DNA of 64,000 bases from Adlercreutzia equolifaciens. Lineage in GTDB: Bacteria > Actinomycetota > Coriobacteriia > Coriobacteriales > Eggerthellaceae. Shown one piece after another: positions 51,205 to 59,141 of this stretch (its first letter is position 1; the number at the start of each line of letters is the position of its first letter). The translations under genes were made by a program, and so were the position numbers. The stretch is taken from positions 1,364,001 to 1,428,000 of the forward strand of contig NZ_JARFIK010000001.1 of assembly GCF_029076695.1 (NCBI RefSeq), written 5' to 3'. The notes below the pieces were generated by a model, which saw only the letters and a program-made list of their open reading frames with translations, was not told the origin of the DNA and did no database searches.

Positions 51205-51573
51205 ATGAATAAGCAACAGAAGAAACAGGCCGGTCTTGCCCGTCGCCACCGTCGCGTGCGCGGTAAGATTTCCGGCACTGCTGCTCGTCCGCGCCTCTGC
51301 GTGACCCGCAGCAACAACAACATCTATGCTCAGGTCATCGACGATGTGAGCCACACCACCATCTGCGGCGTGTCCACGCTCGGCCCGGCCTTCAAGGCCA
51401 CGGGCAAGAACGGCGCCACCGTAGAGGGCGCTGCCGAGCTCGGCACCATCGTATCCAAGTTGGCTCAGGAAAACGGCGTGACGGAAGTTGTATTCGACCG
51501 TGGCGGCCACCTGTATCACGGTCGCGTCAAGGCTCTGGCCGACGCTGCCCGTGAAGCAGGTTTGAAATTCTAG
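51205..51573 (+). CDS. rplR: 50S ribosomal protein L18
   Basis: The 122-residue protein has an N-terminal basic [19 protein letters not shown] and C-terminal [23 protein letters not shown], the 5S rRNA-binding L18 pattern. Confidence 0.97.
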   Translation: MNKQQKKQAGLARRHRRVRGKISGTAARPRLCVTRSNNNIYAQVIDDVSHTTICGVSTLGPAFKATGKNGATVEGAAELGTIVSKLAQENGVTEVVFDRGGHLYHGRVKALADAAREAGLKF

Positions 51574-51588
51574 AAGGGGTTTTAGCTT

Positions 51589-52113
51589 ATGGCTCGTAAA
51601 CAACAGGAAAGCACCGTCCCTGAGCTTCAGGAGCGCGTCGTTTTCATCAACCGCGTTGCCAAGACCGTCAAGGGCGGTCGCCGCATGCAGCTGACGGCCC
51701 TCGTGGTCGTGGGCGACGGCAACGGTCGCGTGGGCGTGGGCATGGGCAAGTCCCAGGAAGTTCCCACCGCCATCAAGAAGGGCGTCGAGGACGCGAAGAA
51801 GAACATGTTCACCGTTCCCGTGACCGCTGAGGGCTCCGTCCCCCACGAGATCATGGGCGAGTACGGTGCCGGCCGCGTGCTGATCAAGCCCGCTGTTCCC
51901 GGTACCGGCGTGCTGGCCGGCGGTCCTGTTCGTGCCATCATGGAGCTTGCGGGCGTGCAGAACGTCATCACCAAGTCTCTGGGCACCAACAACGCCATGA
52001 ACATTGTGAAGGCCGCCGCTGCGGGTCTCCAGAACATGGAGAGCCCGGCTGAGGTCGCCGAGCGCCGCGGCATTTCCGTGGCCGAGATGTTCGGCGGGAA
52101 GGAGCAGAACTAA
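51589..52113 (+). CDS. rpsE: 30S ribosomal protein S5
   Basis: The 174-residue protein has the double-stranded RNA-binding domain [18 protein letters not shown] and the fidelity-related loop [17 protein letters not shown]. The C-terminal [17 protein letters not shown] is conserved. It overlaps rpmD by one base. Confidence 0.97.
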   Translation: MARKQQESTVPELQERVVFINRVAKTVKGGRRMQLTALVVVGDGNGRVGVGMGKSQEVPTAIKKGVEDAKKNMFTVPVTAEGSVPHEIMGEYGAGRVLIKPAVPGTGVLAGGPVRAIMELAGVQNVITKSLGTNNAMNIVKAAAAGLQNMESPAEVAERRGISVAEMFGGKEQN

Positions 52114-52304
52114 TGGCTGAGGCAAAGAAGACGCTGCGTCTGACCCAGGTCAAGAGCGCCATCGGTCGCGCCCCGAACCAGGGCCGCACCCTGAAGGCTC
52201 TGGGTCTGCACCACATTGGCGACACCTGCGAGCAGGTGGACAACGAGAGCATCCGCGGCATGATTTTCACCGTGAAGCATCTCATCACCGTCGAGGAAAT
52301 CTAA
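52113..52304 (+). CDS. rpmD: 50S ribosomal protein L30
   Basis: The 63-residue protein has [23 protein letters not shown], the L30 signature, and begins in the TAATG overlap with rpsE. Confidence 0.95.
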   Translation: MAEAKKTLRLTQVKSAIGRAPNQGRTLKALGLHHIGDTCEQVDNESIRGMIFTVKHLITVEEI

Positions 52305-52452
52305 ATCCTCGCACCCACATTGGATGGATTTCGGCGTGTCCGCAAGGGCACGCCGTTGCCATGATACAAGGAAGTTTGTCGGCGGCGAGCTGCCGACGCC
52401 GGTCAGGGAAAAGGAAATACCTGGTCGGAAAGCGAAAAGGAGAATGAATTAC
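52305..52452 (+). promoter_or_regulatory. Structured gap between rpmD and rplO
   Basis: The 148-nt gap carries two hairpins: CGGCGTG / CACGCCG (52332-52355) and GTCGGC / GCCGAC (52378-52397). Neither has a T-run, so a leader or RNA-processing function is more likely than termination. rpmD and rplO are normally nearly contiguous. Confidence 0.5.
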
Positions 52453-52902
52453 ATGGAACTCAAGGATCTGCGCCCCGCCGAGGGATCGACGAAGAACCGC
52501 AAGCGCGTGGGCCGTGGCCCGGCTTCCGGCACCGGCAAGACCGCCGGTCGCGGTATGAACGGCCAGAAGTCCCGTGCCGGTGGCGGCAAGGGTGCCGGCT
52601 TCGAGGGTGGCCAGACGCCGCTCGCTCGTCGTCTGCCGAAGCTGCCGGGCTTCCGCAACATCAATCGCGTTGAGTACCTGCCCGTGAACGTCAGCCGTCT
52701 CGAGGCCAAGTTCGAGGCCGGCGACGTGGTTGACGGCGATTCCCTGAAGGCCAAGGGCATCATCAAGCACGCTGATGCTCTGGTGAAGGTGCTGGGCGAT
52801 GGTGAGATCACCAAGGCCCTCACGGTGCGCGTTGACAAAGTGTCCGCTTCCGCCAAGGCGAAGATCGAGGCGGCCGGAGGAAAGGTCGAAGAGCCTTGCT
52901 AA
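52453..52902 (+). CDS. rplO: 50S ribosomal protein L15
   Basis: The 149-residue protein begins [22 protein letters not shown] and has the glycine-rich [22 protein letters not shown] of L15. ATG 52453 is chosen over ATG 52444 because AAGGAG (52437-52442) is correctly spaced only for the former. Confidence 0.95.
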   Translation: MELKDLRPAEGSTKNRKRVGRGPASGTGKTAGRGMNGQKSRAGGGKGAGFEGGQTPLARRLPKLPGFRNINRVEYLPVNVSRLEAKFEAGDVVDGDSLKAKGIIKHADALVKVLGDGEITKALTVRVDKVSASAKAKIEAAGGKVEEPC

Positions 52903-54176
52903 GCTCAATCATTGACGCATTCAAGGTTCCGGAGCTGCGCAAGAAGATCCTCTTCACGTTGGCTATTCTTGCGCTCTACCGCTTCGGTGCCTACGTGCCG
53001 GTACCGGGCATTCCGTTCCACGAGTTTGCTGCGGCGTTCCAGGACACGGGTGTGGCTATGACGATGCTCGACCTGTTCACCGGTGGTGCGCTCTCTAACT
53101 TCTCGGTGTTCTCGCTGGGCATTATGCCCTACATCACTGCCTCCATTATCATGCAGCTGATGCAGGGCGTTATTCCCGCCGTGGGCCGCTGGGCGCGCGA
53201 GGGCGACACGGGCCGTCGCAAGATCACGCAGGTCACGCGTTACCTTACGCTGGGCCTGGGTCTCATCAACGCGGTGGGCTACCTGCTGCTGTTCAAGTCT
53301 CCCGCCTACGGTGTGCAGTTCTCCACCGAGGTGCCCGAGGCGCTGACGAACATCATCATCGTGTTCACGCTGGTGGCAGGCACGGCCTTCATCATGTGGA
53401 TGGGCGAGCTCATCACTCAGCGCGGCATCGGCAACGGCATGTCCCTCATCATCTTCGTGAGCATCGTGTCCCGCGTGCCTTCCGCCATCTTCTCGTCGGT
53501 CACTCTGACCAGCGACCTGGGCACGGGCATTGCGCTCACCTTGGTTATCCTGGCGGTCGTGCTGGTGTGCATCCCGCTCATCATCTTTGTTGAGCGTGCA
53601 CAGCGCCGCATTCCTGTCAACTACGCGAAGCGCGTGCAGGGCCGTAAGATGATGGGTGGCCAGTCCACCTACATTCCGCTGAAGGTGAACGCGGCGGGCG
53701 TTATCCCCATCATCTTCGCAAGCTGCATCATCTACTTCCCGGCGCAGCTGGCGGCCATCTTCAATGTTGATTGGCTGACCACTTTCGCGAACTGGTGCTC
53801 TACGGGTTGGCTGAACTGGCTGCTCACGGTGGCGCTCATCGTGTTCTTCGCCTACTTCTACACCTCTATGGTGTTCAACCCCGAAGAGACGGCGGACAAC
53901 ATTCGCAAGCAGGGCGGCTTTATTCCCGGCGTTCGTCCCGGTACGGCCACGGTGCAGTACATCAAGAACGTCATTAATCGCGTGACGCTGCCGGGCGGCA
54001 TCTTCATCGCGCTTATTGCCGTTGTGCCCACCATCATCTTCTTCTTCACGAACAACCAGCTTATTCAGGCGTTCGGTGGCACCTCCATTCTCATTATGAT
54101 CGGCGTTGCCCTTGACACCATGAGCAAGGTGGAGTCGCAGCTGAAGATGTACAACTACGAAGGCTTCTTCAAGTAA
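52896..54176 (+). CDS. secY: Preprotein translocase subunit SecY
   Basis: The 426-residue protein has ten membrane segments and the SecY signatures [12 protein letters not shown] (near residue 28) and [15 protein letters not shown] (near 75). The cytoplasmic loop [19 protein letters not shown] is also present. It starts at TTG 52896, inside the last codons of rplO, behind GGAGGAAAGG. Confidence 0.97.
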   Translation: MLSSIIDAFKVPELRKKILFTLAILALYRFGAYVPVPGIPFHEFAAAFQDTGVAMTMLDLFTGGALSNFSVFSLGIMPYITASIIMQLMQGVIPAVGRWAREGDTGRRKITQVTRYLTLGLGLINAVGYLLLFKSPAYGVQFSTEVPEALTNIIIVFTLVAGTAFIMWMGELITQRGIGNGMSLIIFVSIVSRVPSAIFSSVTLTSDLGTGIALTLVILAVVLVCIPLIIFVERAQRRIPVNYAKRVQGRKMMGGQSTYIPLKVNAAGVIPIIFASCIIYFPAQLAAIFNVDWLTTFANWCSTGWLNWLLTVALIVFFAYFYTSMVFNPEETADNIRKQGGFIPGVRPGTATVQYIKNVINRVTLPGGIFIALIAVVPTIIFFFTNNQLIQAFGGTSILIMIGVALDTMSKVESQLKMYNYEGFFK

Positions 54177-54211
54177 GGCAGACTCGCGGGTCTGTTGGGA
54201 AAGGATGTTTC

Positions 54212-54841
54212 ATGAACATCGTTCTTTTGGGGGCTCCGGGTGCCGGTAAGGGCACTCAGGCTGCCAAGCTGGTGGAGGAGTTCAACACTCCGCACATCTC
54301 CACGGGCGATATGCTGCGCGCCGCGGTGGCCGCTGGCACCGAGCTGGGCCTGAAGGCGAAGTCCTACATGGACGCCGGCGACTTGGTGCCCGACGACGTC
54401 ATCATCGGTCTGGTTACCGAGCGTCTGCAGGAGCCGGATACGGCCAACGGCTTTATCCTCGACGGTTTCCCGCGCACCTCTCCCCAGGCGGTGGCGCTTG
54501 ATGCCGAGCTGTCCAAGCTCGGTCGTCCCCTGGACGCGGCTCTGCTCATCGACGTGGATCCCGAGGTCATCGTGAACCGTCTTACCTCCCGTCGCATGTG
54601 CCGCGCCTGCGGCTACATCGGCACCGAGGCCGACGGTCCCACGTGCCCGAAGTGCGGCGGCGAGATGTACCAGCGCGACGACGACAACGAGGCTACGGTG
54701 CGCAACCGTTTGGATGTGTACGAGAAGTCCACGAGCCCGCTGATCGACTACTATCGCGGCTGCGAGCTGCTGGTCACCATTGACGGCGACCGTGACCCCA
54801 ACGTGGTCTATGCCGACGTGAAAGAGGCGCTTAATCTGTAA
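54212..54841 (+). CDS. adk: Adenylate kinase
   Basis: The 209-residue enzyme interconverts ATP, AMP and ADP. It has P-loop GAPGAGKGTQ (7-16), DGFPRT, and a zinc-binding LID with CRAC and CPKC (about residues 130-152). It starts 36 nt after secY. In most genomes map and infA follow, but here the operon ends. Confidence 0.97.
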   Translation: MNIVLLGAPGAGKGTQAAKLVEEFNTPHISTGDMLRAAVAAGTELGLKAKSYMDAGDLVPDDVIIGLVTERLQEPDTANGFILDGFPRTSPQAVALDAELSKLGRPLDAALLIDVDPEVIVNRLTSRRMCRACGYIGTEADGPTCPKCGGEMYQRDDDNEATVRNRLDVYEKSTSPLIDYYRGCELLVTIDGDRDPNVVYADVKEALNL

Positions 54842-54870
54842 GCCGGGGCTTATTGATGGCGACCCTTGAG

Positions 54871-54907
54871 AAAACCCGCGTCTCTCCTTGGGAGGGCGCG
54901 GGTTTTC
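54871..54907 (+). terminator. Rho-independent terminator after adk
   Basis: The stem AAAACCCGCG / CGCGGGTTTT encloses a second helix CTCTCC-TTG-GGAGGG, and TTTTCTTT ends it. It closes the ribosomal-protein block and overlaps the next promoter. Confidence 0.9.
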
Positions 54908-54915
54908 TTTATAAT
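54888..54915 (+). promoter_or_regulatory. Promoter with predicted leaderless start
   Basis: TTGGGA (54888-54893), a 16-nt spacer and a perfect -10 TATAAT (54910-54915). The next ATG is at 54923, 7 nt after the -10, so transcription should begin at or one base from the start codon. Confidence 0.7.
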
Positions 54916-54922
54916 GAGGGGC

Positions 54923-57100
54923 ATGCCCACAGTTCGCGAAAACATAGGATATACCTTCGAGCAGGGATGGCTCATCTACCGCGGCTCCCTTTTAAGGGTG
55001 GCGCGGGCCGTAGCCTTGATTGTGTTGGTGGCGGCATTGCTCGAAGTGTTCGTGTTCAACTTCAACTACTTTGCCTCTGCGGGGTACGCCACCATCGATC
55101 TGACGGATCGAATCACCTCGGCTGAGGAAGAAGGCGATGAGATTCGCCTGACCGATATCAACCACGTCCTGGAGTTCTCTCACCTCAACACCGAGATTCA
55201 CAACATCAAGATCGATTTTGATCGCGATCAGCCGGCCCAGACCATCGACGTGAAAATCCAGTTCACGGACTCGGCGCATCAAACCTATTTCGACTCCACT
55301 GAGTACACTGTGGGCGTTCCTCTGGCCCACGTGTCCACCTTCGACGAGCAGAGCAAGTACATCAATTTGCAAACGGCGGGCTTGGTGGAGAACTTGCGCC
55401 TGGAGATAGTGGGGGACGACGTTTCCTACCCCATCATGCTCAAGGGGCTGTATCTGAACGCCCATCATCCCTTCGAGTTCAACGGATTCCGTTTCGTCGT
55501 GGCGTTAACCGTGCTGCTTCTGGGTTACGCGTTTCGTCCCGGCTCGGTTATCTACCGCATTCGCGTTGTCGAGAACCCGCGTAAATCCAAGGCGGGCATT
55601 CTTTTCGCGGTGTTTGTCGAGGTTGTTCTGGTAACCGTGTTCCTCTTCTACGGATCCAACTTGGTGGGCGTGGCTACCTCTTCCTATAATCATGGCTCAT
55701 GGGACGGCGCCTCCATCGTCAATACCTTCGAAGTAGGGGGCGACAACGCCCAGCAATATGCGGAGTTGGCCCGAGCCATGGCCGAGGGGCGGCTCTACTT
55801 GGACGAGGAGCCGCCGGACTGGCTCAAGGCCATGGACGATCCCTACGACAAGGGTGCTCGTGACGAGCTGCAGAAGGAAACGGGGGAGAAGTACCTCTTC
55901 GATGTGGCCTACTACGAGGGACACTATTACGTGTACTTCGGCGTGGTGCCGGTGCTTCTGTTCTACCTCCCGTTCTATTTGCTTACGGGAGCGAACTTTC
56001 CCACGGCCATCGGCGTGCTCGTGATGGCCATCGCTTTCATTTTGGGCTGCTCGGCGCTGCTCGACCGTTTTGCGCGATACCATTTCCGCTCGGTCAGCTT
56101 GGGCATGTACCTGCTCCTGCAAATGCCCCTGGTGTTCTGCTGCGGCATTCTATATCTGGTGAAGTTCCCTACGTTCTATTCGCTGCCCATTATGTGCGGC
56201 CTGGCCTTCTCTGTGTGGGGGCTTTACTGCTGGATGCGGGGTCGTCTCTCGAAGACGCCGTGCCGTTGGCTATTCGCGGGGTCGCTGTGCATGGCGCTGG
56301 TGGCAGGCTGCCGTCCTCAATTGCTGGTGCTGTCGCTTCTGGCCTTCCCGCTGTTCTGGCGTACCTACATTACCAAGCGTCGCTTGCTGACACCCCAGGG
56401 CTTGCGCGAATTCGGCTGCCTGGTGGCTCCCTATGTGCTGGTGGCGGCGGGCATCATGGCCTACAACTATGCTCGTTTCGGCTCGCTGACCGACTTCGGC
56501 GCCAACTATAATCTGACGGTGAACGACATGACCAAGCGCGGCATGAATATCGGTCGCCTGGCGCCGGCCTTCTTCACCTATTTCTTGCAGCCGCCCTCTA
56601 TGACCGGGGTATTTCCCTTCCTGCAGCCGGCGCCCTTCGACACCACGTATATGGGGCAAACCATCAAAGAAGTCACCTTTGGCGGTATCTTCGCCTGCTT
56701 CCCGCTGTTGTGGGTGCTGGCTTTCTCCCGCCGCATTCTGGCTATGCGCGCTCGACAGCGTTCCACGCGCACTATTATGGGTATCATCATCGTGCTGCTC
56801 GTGTCGGGCGTGCTGGTGGCGCTTCTCGATGCGGAACTTGCGGGTATTCTGCAGCGCTATTACGCCGACTTCAGCTTCATGTTCCTGATGGCGGCGGTGC
56901 TGCTGTGCTTTGTGGTTAACGAGCAGATACCCCTCACAGCCTCGCTGCATCAGCTGCTGCTGAAGGTGCTGTTGGTGCTGGTATTCCTGGGCCTGCTGTA
57001 CAGTGCGCTGCTTTGCCTGGTGCCGGAAACCGGCTGGTATTCCAACGTGTACCCTTGGGCCTACCAAGGGCTTTTGGAGACGTTTCTGTTCTGGACCTAA
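54923..57100 (+). CDS. Polytopic membrane protein, glycosyltransferase-like, unknown function
   Basis: The 725-residue protein has one N-terminal membrane helix, an extracytoplasmic domain (about 50-190) and about eleven further membrane helices. The layout resembles C-type lipid-dependent glycosyltransferases, but I see no diagnostic catalytic motif. ATG 54923 is chosen because the -10 box TATAAT overlaps an earlier in-frame ATG (54914), and the mRNA would start near 54923. No ribosome site is correctly spaced for either. It is separated from adk by a terminator and is not part of the ribosomal operon. A role in cell-surface polysaccharide is possible, with low confidence. Confidence 0.8.
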   Translation: MPTVRENIGYTFEQGWLIYRGSLLRVARAVALIVLVAALLEVFVFNFNYFASAGYATIDLTDRITSAEEEGDEIRLTDINHVLEFSHLNTEIHNIKIDFDRDQPAQTIDVKIQFTDSAHQTYFDSTEYTVGVPLAHVSTFDEQSKYINLQTAGLVENLRLEIVGDDVSYPIMLKGLYLNAHHPFEFNGFRFVVALTVLLLGYAFRPGSVIYRIRVVENPRKSKAGILFAVFVEVVLVTVFLFYGSNLVGVATSSYNHGSWDGASIVNTFEVGGDNAQQYAELARAMAEGRLYLDEEPPDWLKAMDDPYDKGARDELQKETGEKYLFDVAYYEGHYYVYFGVVPVLLFYLPFYLLTGANFPTAIGVLVMAIAFILGCSALLDRFARYHFRSVSLGMYLLLQMPLVFCCGILYLVKFPTFYSLPIMCGLAFSVWGLYCWMRGRLSKTPCRWLFAGSLCMALVAGCRPQLLVLSLLAFPLFWRTYITKRRLLTPQGLREFGCLVAPYVLVAAGIMAYNYARFGSLTDFGANYNLTVNDMTKRGMNIGRLAPAFFTYFLQPPSMTGVFPFLQPAPFDTTYMGQTIKEVTFGGIFACFPLLWVLAFSRRILAMRARQRSTRTIMGIIIVLLVSGVLVALLDAELAGILQRYYADFSFMFLMAAVLLCFVVNEQIPLTASLHQLLLKVLLVLVFLGLLYSALLCLVPETGWYSNVYPWAYQGLLETFLFWT

Positions 57101-57186
57101 GGGTTCAGCCGCAGCGCAAGCTGGCCCGCGCAGACGGCTCCCGCAAGAGGATGCGACCTCTTTGCCGGCTTCGGGGTCGTGGCGCC

Positions 57187-58803
57187 TTAGAGCGTGGTGG
57201 CTTCTTCCATGGGCGTGGTGCCCAACAGCAGCAGCCCCGTGGCCGAGATGGGATCGTAGCCGTCCAGATTGGCGGCATAGTAGGCAGTGGCCGTCTCGCG
57301 ATGAAACAGCGGATAGAGCGGCACTTCGGCGGCGATAAGGTCGAAGCAGAGGTTCCATAGATCCTGCTGCTCGTTCTCGTCGTCGGTGGTGCGGGCGCGG
57401 GTGAGCATGCGGCTCAGCTGCTTGAATTCGGGGGTGGTAGCCCAGCAGCTGCGCGCGCGGGTCCACACGTTGTCGCCGTACCACCAGTTCATGATAAGGT
57501 CCGGATCGTTGCCGAAACAGGTAGGATCGCCGGGGGAGAGCACTACGTCGAAGGGGAGGGGCTTGGAGCCCTCGGGCGGGGTGGACAGACCGGCGAACAG
57601 CTGCTCGGTGGGGAGGGATTCCACTTCTACGGTAATGTCCAGGGCCTCCCAGTCGTCTTTGAGGGTTTCGGCCAAATCGCTGACCCAGTTGTCGTTGCAG
57701 CGCAGGGTAAGAGACAACTCCTCGACCTCCGCCTCTTTGAGCAGCGCCTGGGCCTTCTCTGGGTCGTAGCTGAACACCGTGGCGGCCCGATGGTATCCGC
57801 GGAAGTAATCGGGAAGCAGCGACGTGCAGGGACGGCCGTGGCCCCCAACGCAGCGCGCGATCAGGTTATCGACATCGATGGCGTAGAGCAGTGCCTGACG
57901 GACCCGCGGATCGTCAAAGGGGGCTTTCAGGCAGTTGAACATGAGGAAGGGGGCGTTGAAGCCCGGAACATATTCCAGCGTGGCGCCGCTATCGGTAATG
58001 CGGTCGGCCAGCACCTCGGGCGCCGCTTCCATGCAGAAGACCTCTTGCTGGGTGAGTGCCTCGGTGCGCTTTTCGTCGTCGAGGATGATCGACCAGATCA
58101 TGCGCTTGCAGGTAGCGGGGAACGAGCCGGTGTAATACTCGTTGGGCACAAAGGTCAGCGCGCCGCCATCGGCGCCGTCGATGGACTCGTAGCGCCACGG
58201 ACCGGAGCCGATGGGCATGGTGGACAGGGCCTCGTCGGTGAGGGAGGCGGGAAAGACGCGTACCAGGGCTAGACGCTCTTTCAGAAGGATGCCCATGGGG
58301 GAGTTCAAGGTGAAGAGCAGCGTCTGCTCGTCTTTGGCAGTGACCGAGTCGATGAACGAGAGGAACGACCCGTAGAGATCGTCGGCCATGTTGCGCTCGA
58401 AGGCGTGGCATACGTCAGTCACCGTTACCGGGGTGCCGTCGGAGAAGCGCGGGTCTTCGCGCAGGGTGACTTCGTATTCGATTTCCGATATTTGCATGGG
58501 CACGTCGGCAGCTAGTCCCGGCTCGGTGCGGTAGGTGTGCAGGTCCAGCTCGTAGAGCCCCTCGAACACATGCCAGCCGGCGGCAACGAACAGCGCCGAG
58601 GCGGTGCCCACGGGGCTGCAGTCACCGCCCTCGTAGGCTAAGGCGGCCGTCAGGGCGTCGGCGACACCGCTCTCGATGGCGTCCGGCGTCGGCGGAACAT
58701 CCGCTGGGGCGGCTTCCTCGTTGCTGCGGCAGCCAGCGACAGCCAGGGTGGCCAGGGCCGTGCCTGCCAGAAAAGCGCGGCGACTGAGAGGGTGTGCGAA
58801 CAT
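57187..58803 (-). CDS. ABC transporter solute-binding lipoprotein, family 5 (peptide/nickel type)
   Basis: The 538-residue protein starts at ATG 58803 behind AAGGAG. The signal contains a twin-arginine-like SRRAFLAGTALATLAVAGC with lipobox VAGC (Cys about 24), so it may be a Tat or Sec lipoprotein. The mature protein matches family 5 binding proteins: FEGLYELDLHTYRTEPGLAADV, FSDGTPVTVTDVCHAFER, GSGPWRYESIDG, DDPRVRQALLYAIDVDNL. No permease or ATPase genes adjoin it, so the transporter is elsewhere or the protein works alone. It has its own promoter at 58836-58865. Confidence 0.92.
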   Translation of the reverse strand: MFAHPLSRRAFLAGTALATLAVAGCRSNEEAAPADVPPTPDAIESGVADALTAALAYEGGDCSPVGTASALFVAAGWHVFEGLYELDLHTYRTEPGLAADVPMQISEIEYEVTLREDPRFSDGTPVTVTDVCHAFERNMADDLYGSFLSFIDSVTAKDEQTLLFTLNSPMGILLKERLALVRVFPASLTDEALSTMPIGSGPWRYESIDGADGGALTFVPNEYYTGSFPATCKRMIWSIILDDEKRTEALTQQEVFCMEAAPEVLADRITDSGATLEYVPGFNAPFLMFNCLKAPFDDPRVRQALLYAIDVDNLIARCVGGHGRPCTSLLPDYFRGYHRAATVFSYDPEKAQALLKEAEVEELSLTLRCNDNWVSDLAETLKDDWEALDITVEVESLPTEQLFAGLSTPPEGSKPLPFDVVLSPGDPTCFGNDPDLIMNWWYGDNVWTRARSCWATTPEFKQLSRMLTRARTTDDENEQQDLWNLCFDLIAAEVPLYPLFHRETATAYYAANLDGYDPISATGLLLLGTTPMEEATTL

Positions 58804-58835
58804 GGAGACTCCTTGGTGATTCGTTGATTGCAACC

Positions 58836-58865
58836 ATTATACGAACTCGCATCGAAGCAGCGCAA
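58836..58865 (-). promoter_or_regulatory. Promoter of solute-binding protein gene
   Basis: On the minus strand, TTGCGC (58865-58860), an 18-nt spacer and TATAAT (58841-58836), 32 nt before the start codon. Confidence 0.65.
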
Positions 58866-59141
58866 AAACCCACAGCAAAAGCCGCGGGCCCTTGCGGGAA
58901 GGTATCCCGCCCACCGAGGGGATGACCCGTCGTGGCCTTTCATGCGCCCCTCAACCCAGGGAGGCAAGAGGCCCGTGCTAATATCCAAAAGGTATTTCTG
59001 TTCGCAGAACAAACCCGATCCTCCCACAGAGAGCTCCTGCCCGATCCAGCCTTTCCGCGACAGTGCCCCAACCAACGCGAAAAGTGCCGCGGCAAAGCCG
59101 GTCGGTTGTTTGTGGTGCGGGTCATTACAAAGGAGAGGAAT
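58866..59141 (+). promoter_or_regulatory. Leader and promoter region of nifJ
   Basis: No gene is visible. An extended -10-like TGCTAATAT occurs at 58976-58984. A UUCG-capped hairpin TTCTG-TTCG-CAGAA lies at about 58996-59009. TTGTGG-N9-TTACAA (59110-59130), a 10 of 12 match to the Rrf2-type operator, lies just before the ribosome site. Confidence 0.45.
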
